From Flavobacterium collinsii (GTDB lineage Bacteria > Bacteroidota > Bacteroidia > Flavobacteriales > Flavobacteriaceae), in the NCBI RefSeq assembly GCF_902804485.1, contig NZ_CADCST010000105.1, positions 1-42,370 of the forward strand: 42,370 nt of DNA. The letters are read 5' to 3'. Under the pieces are notes generated by a model, which was not told the DNA's origin, made no database searches, and saw nothing but the letters and a program-made list of their open reading frames with translations. Made by a program: the position numbers and the translations under genes. This document shows, one piece after another, positions 7,836 to 17,600 of this stretch (positions are counted from its first letter, which is position 1; the number at the start of each line of letters is the position of its first letter).

Positions 7836-8607
7836 TTTGCGCCTGGTTTACAAAGATTTCTGAATGATTTAATCGGGTCTGCAAAAACTGCAAATACACA
7901 TTTCGCAAGGTTTCCGGCGTTTCGTCGGTATCTTCCCATTGCAGCCATTCCAGTGGAATTGTATTTACAATCTCTTCTAATATTTCGTGCGATAAAAGTG
8001 CTTTAAATTCAGCATCAACCTCTTTTAAAAGCGAAGCTTGCGGCAATAAAACGTGATCTTTAATTAAAGCAAACGGACTTTTGGCATGCTGTTCCCAATT
8101 GTTCCAGGAATGATGAAAATACAAACACGCACCATGATCAATCAGCCATAATTCTTTATGCCAAATTAGCATATTTGTATTTTTAAAAGTACGATCGACA
8201 TTGGTAATATAAGCATCCAGCCAAACAATTTGCGAAGCCAGCTTAGCATCAACGGTGGTAACAACAGGATCGAATGTAATGGCTCCCGATAAAAAATGGA
8301 GTGCCAGATTTAATCCCTGACTTCCTTGCAGCAAATCCTGAATTTCTTCATCAGCTTCCGTTCTTCCAAACGCTTCGTCAAGATTGGCGAAAACCAATTC
8401 CGGAAGCTGCAATTTTAAGGCTTTTGCGATTTGTCCACCCACCAATTCGGCAATCAAAGCTTTTACACCGTGACCGGCTCCTCTAAATTTTAAGACGTAT
8501 TTAAAATCGTCATCGGCTTCTGCCAAAGCAGGCAAAGAACCTCCCTCGCGCAATGGCGTTATATAACGCATGACGTTTACTGTTCTAAGATCGAAGTTGT
8601 TTTTCAT
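7825..8607 (-). CDS. HipA-like kinase domain protein (HipA_2 type)
   Basis: 260 aa, cytoplasmic. A compact HipA-related kinase fold can be read: GGSLPALAEADDDFKYVLKF with the Lys of the nucleotide-binding strand, then GHGVKALIAELVGGQIAKAL, then the catalytic stretch WLDAYITNVDRTFKNTNML (Asp and Asn of the NxDR...N type), and the metal-binding LIDHG in place of DFG. It lacks the N-terminal domain of the HipA toxin, and no HipB-like antitoxin lies beside it. It forms a two-gene unit with the DUF3037 gene (11-base overlap). A TAAGTTTG match on the minus strand (8669-8676) is a possible promoter -7 element. Whether it works as a toxin is unknown. Confidence 0.8.
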   Translation of the reverse strand: MKNNFDLRTVNVMRYITPLREGGSLPALAEADDDFKYVLKFRGAGHGVKALIAELVGGQIAKALKLQLPELVFANLDEAFGRTEADEEIQDLLQGSQGLNLALHFLSGAITFDPVVTTVDAKLASQIVWLDAYITNVDRTFKNTNMLIWHKELWLIDHGACLYFHHSWNNWEQHAKSPFALIKDHVLLPQASLLKEVDAEFKALLSHEILEEIVNTIPLEWLQWEDTDETPETLRNVYLQFLQTRLNHSEIFVNQAQNAR

Positions 8608-8809
8608 TTTTTTCTAGATTCAAAGATGCTAAGAAACTGAGCTACTAAGTTTCTAATCTTTGAGATTACAAACTTACGTTTTTTGATTTTAGATTATACA
8701 GACCAGATTTTAGATTTTTTCTCGTTCGTGCAGATCAAGCAGCTTTATTCTCAGTTTTGGTATCCTGAGCGAAGTCGAAAGACACTTGCTTAGACTTGCT
8801 TAATTTTTT

Positions 8810-8926
8810 TACCGCAAAGTACGCGAGGGTTTTATCATTTAGTTTTTTGTATAGCCTAAAGGGTCCGCAAGGCTATATGTAAAATCTTTGCGAACCTTTG
8901 CGTAAACCTTTGCGAACTTAGCGGTT
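8810..8926. repeat. 'cgcaaag' repeat, copy 4, in the 8608-8917 spacer
   Basis: The element runs from accgcaaag (8811) to the matching agcggtt, overlapping the last codons of the nnrD gene, and holds a 7-bp hairpin (tatagcc/ggctata) in its middle. The preceding part of the spacer carries ctgagcgaagtcgaaagac, another sequence of dispersed-repeat appearance. No gene is seen in this roughly 310-bp spacer. Confidence 0.5.
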
Positions 8927-9775
8927 AGGCTGAACCAGTCTCAAAAAAGCTTTTCCCAAATACTTAATAATAGTAGAAGCTGTAAAAGATTCATAACCTG
9001 TTTTTGGTAGCGCAATATCGGCTGTGAGTCCGTGGAGGAAAACGCCTAGTTTTGCTGCGTATTTAGGTTCGTAGCCCTGAGCCAGGAAACCTGTAATGAT
9101 TCCAGTAAGGGTATCTCCGCTTCCGGCAGTGGCTAAAGCTGCATTACCGGTGGTGTTTTCGTAAATCTCAGTCTTAATGACGATATAGGTTGGTGCGCCT
9201 TTCATGACAATGATTACTTTGTACTTTTCTGAAAAAGCAATCGTTTTTTGAAACTTTTCCGATTCCGAATTCCATTTACCTATTAAACGTTCGAGTTCTT
9301 TCGGATGTGGTGTCAGAATAGTATTTTCAGGAACTAATTCGAGCCAGGTTAAATTTTCTGCCAAAATATTCAGAGCATCGGCATCCAATACTAAAGGAGA
9401 TTTGTTCACTCTTAAAAATTCAAAAAGCGCCTTTTGAGTACCCAGTTCCACTCCTAGTCCGGGTCCAATTCCGATGGCCTGAGGTACTAACGGAAGATGA
9501 ATGCTGGTCAGGAAATTAGTATTTTCATCGGTAACCACCATAACTTCGGGAATCGAAATTTGCAGAATTTGATACCCACATTTGGGTACAAAAGCAGTTA
9601 CGAGTCCGCAACCTGATTTTAAGCAGGATTTTGAAGCTAAAACTGCTGCTCCTACTTTACCATAGCTTCCGGCAATTATAACAGCATGTCCCTGAAGTCC
9701 CTTATGTGTTAGAGGGTTTACCGGTTTGTAGAATTTCAGTACCTCTTCTTTTGAAATTAAAAATGGATCTTTCAT
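8918..9775 (-). CDS. nnrD: ADP-dependent NAD(P)H-hydrate dehydratase
   Basis: 285 aa, a ribokinase-like fold enzyme that converts S-NAD(P)H hydrate back to NAD(P)H at the cost of ADP, a metabolite-repair reaction in the cytoplasm. Key features are GHAVIIAGSYGKVGAAVLAS near the N-terminus, LVLDADALNIL (about 128-138), ILTPHPKELERL (about 153-164) and NAALATAGSGDTLTG with the GSGD loop and catalytic Asp221. Only the dehydratase domain is present; the NAD(P)HX epimerase domain fused to it in many bacteria (YjeF N-terminal) is missing and would have to be encoded elsewhere. The last codons run into a dispersed repeat. Confidence 0.9.
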   Translation of the reverse strand: MKDPFLISKEEVLKFYKPVNPLTHKGLQGHAVIIAGSYGKVGAAVLASKSCLKSGCGLVTAFVPKCGYQILQISIPEVMVVTDENTNFLTSIHLPLVPQAIGIGPGLGVELGTQKALFEFLRVNKSPLVLDADALNILAENLTWLELVPENTILTPHPKELERLIGKWNSESEKFQKTIAFSEKYKVIIVMKGAPTYIVIKTEIYENTTGNAALATAGSGDTLTGIITGFLAQGYEPKYAAKLGVFLHGLTADIALPKTGYESFTASTIIKYLGKAFLRLVQPNR

Positions 9776-10000
9776 CGAACTGATTTAATGTCTTAAAGTT
9801 ACATAAAAAATGAAGAAGCAAACACTTCCTACAGTCTTAAAATTCGGATTATATTGTCTCTATTATGTTTCTTTCCTTCCATAAAAAACAAAAAACCAAG
9901 AAGCTTCTCAAACTTAAGGATATTGCTACGTATGCATAAATTAGGCAAGAATATTGCGAATTTTAATAATTTAGTATATAAATCTTTGGTATTTTTTAAA

Positions 10001-10008
10001 TAAATTTG
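10001..10008 (+). promoter_or_regulatory. Candidate promoter -7 element for gcvT
   Basis: TAAATTTG matches the Bacteroidota -7 consensus TAnnTTTG exactly and lies 25 bases before the gcvT start codon. No TTTG sits at the ideal -33 spacing; one at 9985-9988 is too close. The rest of the 9776-10033 spacer shows no gene. Confidence 0.45.
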
Positions 10009-10033
10009 CGACACAATTTTATAAAACAACACA

Positions 10034-11116
10034 ATGAAAAATACTGCGCTTACGCACATACATGAGAGTTTGGGAGCGAAAATGCTACCTTTTGCCGGAT
10101 ACAATATGCCTATTACCTATGAGGGCGTAAATGCTGAACACGAAACAGTTCGCAACAGTGTGGGCGTTTTTGACGTTTCGCATATGGGAGAATTTTTGTT
10201 GACAGGTCCAAATGCTTTGGCTTTGATTCAAAAAGTAACTTCAAATGATGCTTCGACTTTAACGATCGGAAGAGCACAATATTCTTGTCTGCCAAACAAT
10301 GAAGGTGGAATTGTAGATGATTTGATTGTATATAAAATGAAAGAAGAAGAGTATTTACTGGTTGTAAATGCTTCGAATATCGAAAAAGACTGGAACTGGA
10401 TTTCTTCACACAATGATTTGGGTGTTGAAATGAAAAACCTGTCTGATGATTACTCTTTACTAGCTATTCAGGGACCAAAAGCGGTTGAAGCTATGCAGCC
10501 TTTATCTTCTATAGACCTGGCAGCTATTACGTATTACCATTTTGAAGTGGCGGATTTTGCCGGTTTTAGTGATGTAATCATTTCTGCAACTGGATATACC
10601 GGTTCTGGTGGATTTGAAATTTACTGCAAAAATGCTGATGCTGAAGCTATCTGGAATAAAGTTTTCGAAGCAGGTGCTGCTTTCGGAATTAAACCTATCG
10701 GATTAGCTGCTCGTGATACTTTACGTCTTGAAATGGGATTCTGTTTGTACGGAAATGATATCAACGATACTACTTCACCTTTAGAGGCCGGATTAGGTTG
10801 GATCACTAAGTTCACTAAAGATTTTACCAATTCAGAAAATCTGAAAAAACAAAAAGAAGAAGGTGTTACCAGAAAACTAATTGCTTTCGAAATGCAGGAG
10901 CGTGCGGTACCAAGGCATGACTACGAGATTGTAGATGCTTCAGGTGCTGTGATTGGTGTAGTTACGTCAGGAACTATGTCACCTTCTATGAACAAAGGTA
11001 TTGGATTAGGATATGTAACCATACCTAATAGTGCTGTTGACAGTGATATCTTCATCCGAATCAGAAAAAATGATGTAGCTGCTAAAGTGGTTAAATTACC
11101 TTTTTACAAGAAATAA
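10034..11116 (+). CDS. gcvT: Glycine cleavage system T protein (aminomethyltransferase)
   Basis: 360 aa, the usual length. GcvT takes the aminomethyl group from lipoylated H protein and passes the one-carbon unit to tetrahydrofolate, releasing ammonia. Typical blocks are LPFAGYNMPITYEGVNAEH, VGVFDVSHMGEF, YLLVVNASNIEKD, IQGPKA, GYTGSGGFEIYC and LAARDTLRLEMGFCLYGND, and a C-terminal barrel with VVTSGTMSPSMNKGIGLGYV. The gene stands alone: gcvH and gcvP are not in the window, which is normal in Flavobacteriia. A promoter -7 match lies 25 bases upstream and a strong terminator follows. Confidence 0.97.
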   Translation: MKNTALTHIHESLGAKMLPFAGYNMPITYEGVNAEHETVRNSVGVFDVSHMGEFLLTGPNALALIQKVTSNDASTLTIGRAQYSCLPNNEGGIVDDLIVYKMKEEEYLLVVNASNIEKDWNWISSHNDLGVEMKNLSDDYSLLAIQGPKAVEAMQPLSSIDLAAITYYHFEVADFAGFSDVIISATGYTGSGGFEIYCKNADAEAIWNKVFEAGAAFGIKPIGLAARDTLRLEMGFCLYGNDINDTTSPLEAGLGWITKFTKDFTNSENLKKQKEEGVTRKLIAFEMQERAVPRHDYEIVDASGAVIGVVTSGTMSPSMNKGIGLGYVTIPNSAVDSDIFIRIRKNDVAAKVVKLPFYKK

Positions 11117-11137
11117 TATTTTATCCTAAATATTCTA

Positions 11138-11172
11138 AAAATGCATTGCTTAACAAGTAATGCATTTTTTTT
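11138..11172 (+). terminator. Rho-independent terminator after gcvT
   Basis: A 14-bp stem with one G-U pair joins 11138-11151 (aaaatgcattgctt) to 11155-11168 around a 3-base loop, and the right arm runs into a T tract. It starts about 20 bases after the gcvT stop codon. Confidence 0.85.
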
Positions 11173-11186
11173 ATAGTTTTTTTTCT

Positions 11187-11245
11187 GCCACAAATTCACG
11201 AATGATTGTAAATAAAAAAGGCTGCCAAATTCGTGAATTCGTGGC
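11187..11245. repeat. Inverted repeat 'gccacaaattcacgaat'
   Basis: 17-bp arms at 11187-11203 and 11229-11245 pair with one mismatch around a 25-base loop. It is another dispersed-type hairpin directly after the gcvT terminator, perhaps a second terminator or a repeat insertion. Confidence 0.55.
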
Positions 11246-11351
11246 GGAAACTTTGCAGAATAAAAATCATCAGAATGTAAGAATTTTTAGAAAAGTATAA
11301 CCTTTTATGAAAAAATAAGCGTAATTTTAATCTGAACGAAGATTTCCATTT

Positions 11352-13382
11352 ATGAAAAAAATAGCACTGGTGTTGATGTTAATCACAAACTTTCTGTTTA
11401 GCCAAAGCAGCGACCCAACCTGCGAAATAGTCAACAAAATAAATGCAGTTATTCAGGAGCAGCACGTAAGGCCTAAACTGGTCGATGATAGTTTATCGAT
11501 TTTTGTCTTTGATAATCTGATTAATGAATTGGATCCCTCGCGAAATATTTTCTTCAAAACAGAATACGATGAAATGGCAGAGAAATACCGTACAAACTTA
11601 GATGATTTCATTCTTAGTAATGATTGTAGTTTTCTGGCTGATGTAACTTCCAAATATAAAGAAGGTCTTTTGAGAACCAAACAAGTTTTGGAAAAAATTC
11701 AGACCACACCTATTGATTACAACAAAAACGATACAATCCGATTTTATAAAAAATCTTTTCCTTTTTACCTAAAAAAAGAAGGTTTGGAAAAAGCTTGGCT
11801 CAAAAAAATTCGGTACCAGATTCTAGATGAGATAGCTGAAACAAGTGACAATTTAGATTCTATCAAAGCTAATTTTCAATCTATCGAACTCAAGTCAAAA
11901 AAACTAATTGTGTCGAATGAGATCTGTAGAATTAATACCCTTTTGGAAACGAATACCAAACAGGAAGAAAAATTCTATAATTTTTTCTGTACCTATTTCG
12001 ATCCGCATACTGCCTATTTTAGTGATGATTCAAAAACGAGCTTTGTGGCATCACTCTCAAAAGAGCATTTGTCATTGGGAATGACTGTCAATCTCAATGA
12101 AAAAAATGAAATCATTGTAGCCGAACTTGATCCCAATGGTCCTGCTTATCAAACGGGTCAGATTAAAAAAGGTGATCAGATCATTTCAATATCCAATCAA
12201 AAGGAAACTTTGCAGGTTTCCTGTGCTTCGCTGGAATCCATTTCGACTTTGATTTTATCAGAATCCAATAAAAGCATCACACTAACCTTAAAACGAAATT
12301 CTGGTAAAAGCTTTGATGTGTATATCGAAAAGAAGGTGATGAAAGACGAAGAGAACTCTGTTTTTAGCTTTATTATTGGAAAAGACAGTAAAATTGGCTA
12401 CATCAAAATCCCTAGTTTTTATGCTGACCTAGAAGGTAATAGCCGTAAAGGCTGTGCCGATGATGTGGCGCGTGAGGTTATAAAACTGGAAAGAGACGAT
12501 ATAAAAGGTCTGGTAATTGACCTTATTGACAACGGTGGGGGATCGATGGAAGAAGCTATAAAACTGGCCGGAATGTTTATCGATTATGGACCACTTTCTA
12601 TTGTTGTAGATCGCAATCAAGGAAAATCGGTTATCAATGATCCGTATAAAGGACTCATTTACAAAGGACCAATTGTAATTTTAGTAAATAGCAATACTGC
12701 TTCGGCAAGTGAGTTTTTCTCTTCTATATTACAAGATTACAATCGTGCTTTATTATTGGGAAGTACTACGCTTGGAAAAGCTACCATGCAAACGATTCTT
12801 TCACTTGACGAAACTAAAAATACCGATTATTTAAAAATCACTATTAATAAGTTCTACAGGGTGACAGGTAAAAGCCATCAATACATAGGGGTGAAACCAG
12901 ATGTAGTTCTTCCGGAATTTTACGAAGGTGTTTATCAAAAAGAAAGCGATTTCCCAACTGCCATTAAAAATGATAGTATCAAACCATTCTTAAAATTCAG
13001 ACCTTATGTAAAAAGAGCACTGATCGATAAATTGGCTAAAAATAGCACAACAAGACTATCCGATAATTACTTTTTTAATAATATAAAAGAAATCAATCAA
13101 AAAATTGATCAGTTGGTCAATACGCCTAAAGCAGAAATTCCGATGACTTTGGAAGCCCTTTTCAAACAGAAAAAAAATGTAAATTCTCTTTGGAAAGAGA
13201 TCAATACTTTTAACGACGAAAACAACCCTTTAGATGTTTATAATTCAACGGTAAATCAGTTTTTACTCGGTGTTTATCCCAATGACAAAACAATCAACCA
13301 GTACCAGATCGATAATCTTAAAACGAATCCGTACCTAAATGAAGCCGTGAATGTTATTAATGAGTTTAATGCGTGGAAGTAG
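11352..13382 (+). CDS. S41 family C-terminal processing peptidase (Tsp/CtpA-like)
   Basis: 676 aa with a signal peptide (MKKIALVLMLITNFLFSQ), so it acts in the periplasm. An N-terminal helical Tsp-type domain (about 20-200, with ELDPSRNIFF) is followed by a PDZ domain (about 235-320, LGMTVNLNEKNEIIVAELDPNGPAYQTGQIKKGDQI) and the S41 protease domain. The catalytic pair is Ser453 in NTASASEFF and Lys476 in TLGKATMQT. GLVIDLIDNGGG is the typical oxyanion region. The C-terminal part (560-676) is helical. Such enzymes trim C-terminal tails of envelope proteins. The first in-frame Met gives a good signal peptide. The gene is probably monocistronic. Confidence 0.92.
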   Translation: MKKIALVLMLITNFLFSQSSDPTCEIVNKINAVIQEQHVRPKLVDDSLSIFVFDNLINELDPSRNIFFKTEYDEMAEKYRTNLDDFILSNDCSFLADVTSKYKEGLLRTKQVLEKIQTTPIDYNKNDTIRFYKKSFPFYLKKEGLEKAWLKKIRYQILDEIAETSDNLDSIKANFQSIELKSKKLIVSNEICRINTLLETNTKQEEKFYNFFCTYFDPHTAYFSDDSKTSFVASLSKEHLSLGMTVNLNEKNEIIVAELDPNGPAYQTGQIKKGDQIISISNQKETLQVSCASLESISTLILSESNKSITLTLKRNSGKSFDVYIEKKVMKDEENSVFSFIIGKDSKIGYIKIPSFYADLEGNSRKGCADDVAREVIKLERDDIKGLVIDLIDNGGGSMEEAIKLAGMFIDYGPLSIVVDRNQGKSVINDPYKGLIYKGPIVILVNSNTASASEFFSSILQDYNRALLLGSTTLGKATMQTILSLDETKNTDYLKITINKFYRVTGKSHQYIGVKPDVVLPEFYEGVYQKESDFPTAIKNDSIKPFLKFRPYVKRALIDKLAKNSTTRLSDNYFFNNIKEINQKIDQLVNTPKAEIPMTLEALFKQKKNVNSLWKEINTFNDENNPLDVYNSTVNQFLLGVYPNDKTINQYQIDNLKTNPYLNEAVNVINEFNAWK

Positions 13383-13388
13383 TTCTTG

Positions 13389-13418
13389 GCTGTAGGCTGT
13401 AGGCAATAAGCTGTAGGC
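13389..13418. repeat. Three short direct repeats 'gctgtaggc'
   Basis: gctgtaggc occurs at 13389, 13396 (sharing two bases with the first) and 13410. This is a minor repeat directly after the S41 stop codon, with no gene in the roughly 200-base spacer. Confidence 0.6.
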
Positions 13419-13532
13419 ATTGAACGTTAGGCTTTCGACTTTACAAAAGGGAGTTAAGACAACCTGAAACCGCAAACTTTAAACTTTTTAACCTCTAAGT
13501 CCTAACTATCACTAAAAAAGAATTCAATTGAT

Positions 13533-13563
13533 TTTGGAAAAATAAGGAATAACCGTATTTTTG
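13533..13563 (+). promoter_or_regulatory. Canonical Bacteroidota promoter of the YebC-family gene
   Basis: TTTG at 13533-13536, a 19-base spacer, then TATTTTTG at 13556-13563 match the TTTG-N19-21-TAnnTTTG consensus of the Bacteroidota primary sigma factor at every defined base. The start codon is 23 bases further on. Confidence 0.75.
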
Positions 13564-13586
13564 CCTCACAAAACTAAAAATTAGAA

Positions 13587-14300
13587 ATGGGAAGAGCGTT
13601 CGAATTTAGAAAAGGAAGAAAAATGAAACGTTGGTCAGCAATGGCTAAAACATTTACCCGAATTGGTAAAGATATCGTTATGGCCGTTAAAGAAGGTGGC
13701 CCTAACCCAGAGGCCAATTCTAGATTAAGAGCTGTAATACAAAATGCAAAAGCCGCTAACATGCCTAAGGACAATGTGGAGCGTGCGATAAAAAATGCAA
13801 GTAATAAAGATACTGCCAACTATAAAGAAATTCTGTTTGAAGGATATGCTCCTCACGGAATTGCAATTTTAATTGAAACAGCATCTGACAACAATAACAG
13901 AACGGTAGCAAACATCAGAAGCTATTTTAATAAGTGCAATGGAACCATGGGAACTCAGGGTTCAGTTGAGTTTATGTTTGACCATACTTGTAATTTCAGA
14001 ATTGCAAAAGGTGAAATTGATGCCGAAGAATTAGAATTAGAACTAATTGATTTTGGTGCAGAAGAAGTTTTCGAAGACGAAGACGGAATCTTAATTTATG
14101 CTCCTTTTGGAAGCTTTGGAGCTTTACAAAAAGAGCTTGAAAACAGAGGTCTGGAAATCTTATCTTCAGGTTTTGAGCGTATCCCTCAAATCACAAAAGA
14201 ACTTACTGAAGCTCAAATCGCTGACGTTGAAAAACTGATCGAAAAAATCGAAGAAGATGATGACGTGATGAACGTTTATCACACGATGAAAGAAGAATAA
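13587..14300 (+). CDS. YebC/PmpR family DNA-binding protein (TACO1-like)
   Basis: 237 aa, full family length. The start MGRAFEFRKGRKMKRW followed by FTRIGKDIVMAVKEGGPNPEANSRLR and NMPKDNVERAIK is diagnostic, as is ILFEGYAPHGIAILIE. The family has been described as transcriptional regulators and, more recently, as factors helping ribosomes through difficult proline stretches; which applies here cannot be told. It is cytoplasmic. A consensus promoter lies directly upstream and a strong terminator downstream, so it is a single-gene unit that ends before the large surface-protein array begins. Confidence 0.95.
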   Translation: MGRAFEFRKGRKMKRWSAMAKTFTRIGKDIVMAVKEGGPNPEANSRLRAVIQNAKAANMPKDNVERAIKNASNKDTANYKEILFEGYAPHGIAILIETASDNNNRTVANIRSYFNKCNGTMGTQGSVEFMFDHTCNFRIAKGEIDAEELELELIDFGAEEVFEDEDGILIYAPFGSFGALQKELENRGLEILSSGFERIPQITKELTEAQIADVEKLIEKIEEDDDVMNVYHTMKEE

Positions 14301-14321
14301 AAGTTTACATTTTTATATTAC

Positions 14322-14354
14322 AAAAAAACTCCGGATTGCTCCGGAGTTTTTTTT
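14322..14354 (+). terminator. Rho-independent terminator after the YebC-family gene
   Basis: A stem of about 12 bp pairs 14324-14335 (aaaaactccgga) with 14340-14351 around the loop ttgc and is followed by T residues. It cleanly separates the housekeeping unit from the array that follows. Confidence 0.88.
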
Positions 14355-14544
14355 GCTATAATACGGAAAGCCGTAAAGAATAAACTTAAAGATTGTTTAT
14401 GTTTGGCAAAAATTTAACAAAACCAACATTTGGCAAAAAACGAGGGTAAAATTATTAATCTTACCGCTTTTCGATTGAAATTTATAATTTAATCCTTAAT
14501 ACAAATTTTAAATAAATAATTTTTTTCCTATTAAAAATAATATT

Positions 14545-14552
14545 TATATTTG
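14545..14552 (+). promoter_or_regulatory. Candidate promoter -7 element for the surface/toxin array
   Basis: TATATTTG matches TAnnTTTG exactly, 68 bases before the TTG start of the first array gene. No clear TTTG lies at -33; the region there is a T run. No other comparably placed promoter is evident at gene junctions until 37917, so this one may drive the whole array. Confidence 0.5.
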
Positions 14553-14620
14553 ACCTCCCCAAAAAAAATAAATTCCGACTCTTTACCACAATACTTAATA
14601 CCAACCAAACCTACTAAGAC

Positions 14621-17600
14621 TTGAAAAAAACTACTCTTAAGTTATTTCCTTTTATCGTATATATTGTTTTATTTTTAATTAGCATCAATTGCTTTTCTAA
14701 TACTAATACTTACACTGATACCATTAGCAATTCAAAGAAGATTTTTATTTCTAAAAATTTTCCCAAAGACGAAGTTGGTCTTCTTAACAATTCGCTTAGT
14801 TATTACCAGACTCCAAAAAGTGAGTTCACTAATGAGTTTCTAAAAAAGAATTTCCCGGTCTCACAGGAGATCAATAAAGATCGCGATATGGCAATATCTG
14901 TTTTTAAGGAGATCGCTAAAAATGATAATCTTACTGATTTTTTAGAACCTAAAAAATTATCGATGTTGCCTCTTGGTATAAAAAAGACCATTGGAGGCAT
15001 TCAATACATGCTTGGTATTAGCAGCGCCAAATTCACTCCGGAATACACGGAGCTAACTGCTTTTGTAAAAATCGTAATTCCGCAGCATGATTCTCTTGGG
15101 AGACCAAAAGAGCTGTTCTTTGGTGCCAACGGTATCAAACTTTCGCATAAAGGCGGATTAGTTGGCGCGACAAATTTGGTTTTACTAGGTGATGTTCCAA
15201 TTAACATTAATGGTCAGAATTCGTTACTTATTCTAAAAGGAGGTATGGCGATGTCTACCGGACTTGTAGAAAAAAAGACCTATGTAACGATTGACTGTAA
15301 CGGTTTTAAAGAACTTGGAATTACCGCAGACGTTGAATTTTCAAGAGCTTATCTTGAACCCGTCGATGACGAATATAAACTTATTCCCGCTCCCACCCGT
15401 GTAACGGGGTCATTCAAGACAATAGTATCCAACTGGAATGATATTCTTATTGAAATCTCTTTGCCCAAATTTCAACTGACTTCTTATAAAGGCAAAGGAC
15501 CTGCTTTTGAACTAAACAATGCCGTAATCGATTTAAGTGACATTAGAAACTCTGATAAAATCGAATGGCCCGATGCTGATTATGTCAAAGACTATCTAAT
15601 ACCGGGCAATCTAAATTTATGGAGGGGTTTTTATGTAAAATCTCTAAAAGTCGTGTTACCGGAGCAGTTCAATAAAAGAGACGAGAATAAAAGGGTTAAA
15701 TTTGAAGCTGCCAATCTCTTAATTGACAGAATGGGGGTTTCCGGAAGATTCGTAGGCGATAATATCTATAGCCTTAAAGAAGGAAGTGCTTCCGGCTGGC
15801 AATTTTCATTAGACCATATCGAAATGGAATTCCGTGCGAACTCATTGACAGCAGCTGCTTTCAATGGTGAAATTGTTTTGCCGCTTTCGTCAGAAGACAA
15901 TACCCAATGCGATCCAAATTCGAGAGGAAGATTAGCTTACAATGCTATCATAAACCCTGTAGACAATGAATATATCCTTAAAGCTGATGTAACCAACAAT
16001 ATTTGCTTCCAGGCTTTTAAAGCAACCGCTTCTTTAGAAAAAAACTCCTATTTGGAATTAAAGGTAAAAGACGGTAAGTTTTTACCAAAAGCCGTTCTTT
16101 ATGGAAGTTTAGCTTTAAAAGGTAGTAATAAAAATACCACTGCATCCGAACTTACTGCATCGCCGAATAAATCATCCGGATCAATTAATGCTGAGGGTGA
16201 GAAAAAGGAAGCTATTAATTTTAAAGGGATCATTTTCCAGAATTTAAACTTGCAAACTGTCGTGCCTTATCTAACGGCCGATTATTTTGGCTACAAACAC
16301 ATTCAGGAGAAAGATGCCGCGGTTAGTAACTTCCCTGTTACGATTAATGAAATTGCTTTGATCGCTACAGATGTATCAGCAAGCCTGAAAGTCGATGTTG
16401 CGATTAATATTATGCAAAATCAATTTAACGGTCAGACGAAATTTTATGTGGTCGGAAAATTCGACAGAGAGAAAGGAATTCAAAAATGGAAATACGAGCG
16501 TATTAAGTTTGAGGAAATATCAGTTGCAGCAGACTTAGGAGGTGTAAAATTTAAAGGAAGCATTGCCATAATGGACAATGATCCGGTCTATGGTAATGGT
16601 TTCAAAGGGAGCGTGTCGGCAGATTTTACAGGAGGTATCAAAGTAGAAGCCAATGCCATTTTTGGATCTACTACTTTTAGATACTGGTATGTGGATGCTA
16701 TGGTAGACAACTTAAATATTCCTGCCGGAGCTATTACTTTTAAAGGTTTTGGTGGTGGTGCCTATTATCACATGAAAAAAGACGGCTTTAGTTCTTCTTT
16801 TGTGGCTTCTAAATCAAATTATGTACCTGATGCAGATTCTGGATTAGGTGTTAAAGCTATGATTAAGTTTGCGGGTACAGCTACCGCAAATGCTTTTTGG
16901 GGAGGTGCCGGTTTTGAAATTGCTTTTAATAAACACGGCGGTCTTAATAGAATTAGTATTTATGGAGAAGGTCACGTCATGCAGCCGTTTGAAATTCCGG
17001 GAGCTGAGGCACTAACAAAAGCCTTACAGGTTGTTGCCGAAAATGAAGCACTAATGGGTGCGGTAGCTACAGAAGCGCTAAAAACAAGCAATTTATCAGC
17101 TGCAGCAGAACAGCTTTATCCAAATGATGTGAAAAATTCTATGGGTATCAATGCATTTGCTGCCATAGAGTACGATTTTAGAGCAAAAACTTTACACGGT
17201 ACATTCGATTTATACATTGATACTCCGGGAGGTTTCATAAAAGGCCGTGACTCCAGTAACAGAGCAGGTTGGGCTGTTTTACACTTTGGACCAGACAAAT
17301 GGTATATACGGGCAGGTACCCCTAAGAACCGATTGGGGATAAAACTTGCTATTGGATCTGTCGAGGTAGAAGCCGGCGGTTATTTTATGCTTGGAGATGA
17401 TATCCCGGGTAGTCCACCGCCACCGGATATTGTTGCGCAACTCTTAAAAGTAGACGTAGCTAAACTGGATTATATGCGTGACGAAAACAGCATTGCTTCA
17501 GGAAAAGGATTTGCCTTTGGTTCTGATTTTAGCATTAAAACAGGTAATCTAAGTTTCTTAATGTTCTACGCCAATTTCCAGGCCGGATTTGGATTTGACA

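Noticed and set aside
9829..10104. 91-aa minus-strand ORF upstream of gcvT
   Set aside because: It overlaps the start of gcvT antisense, has low-complexity translation and no family features.
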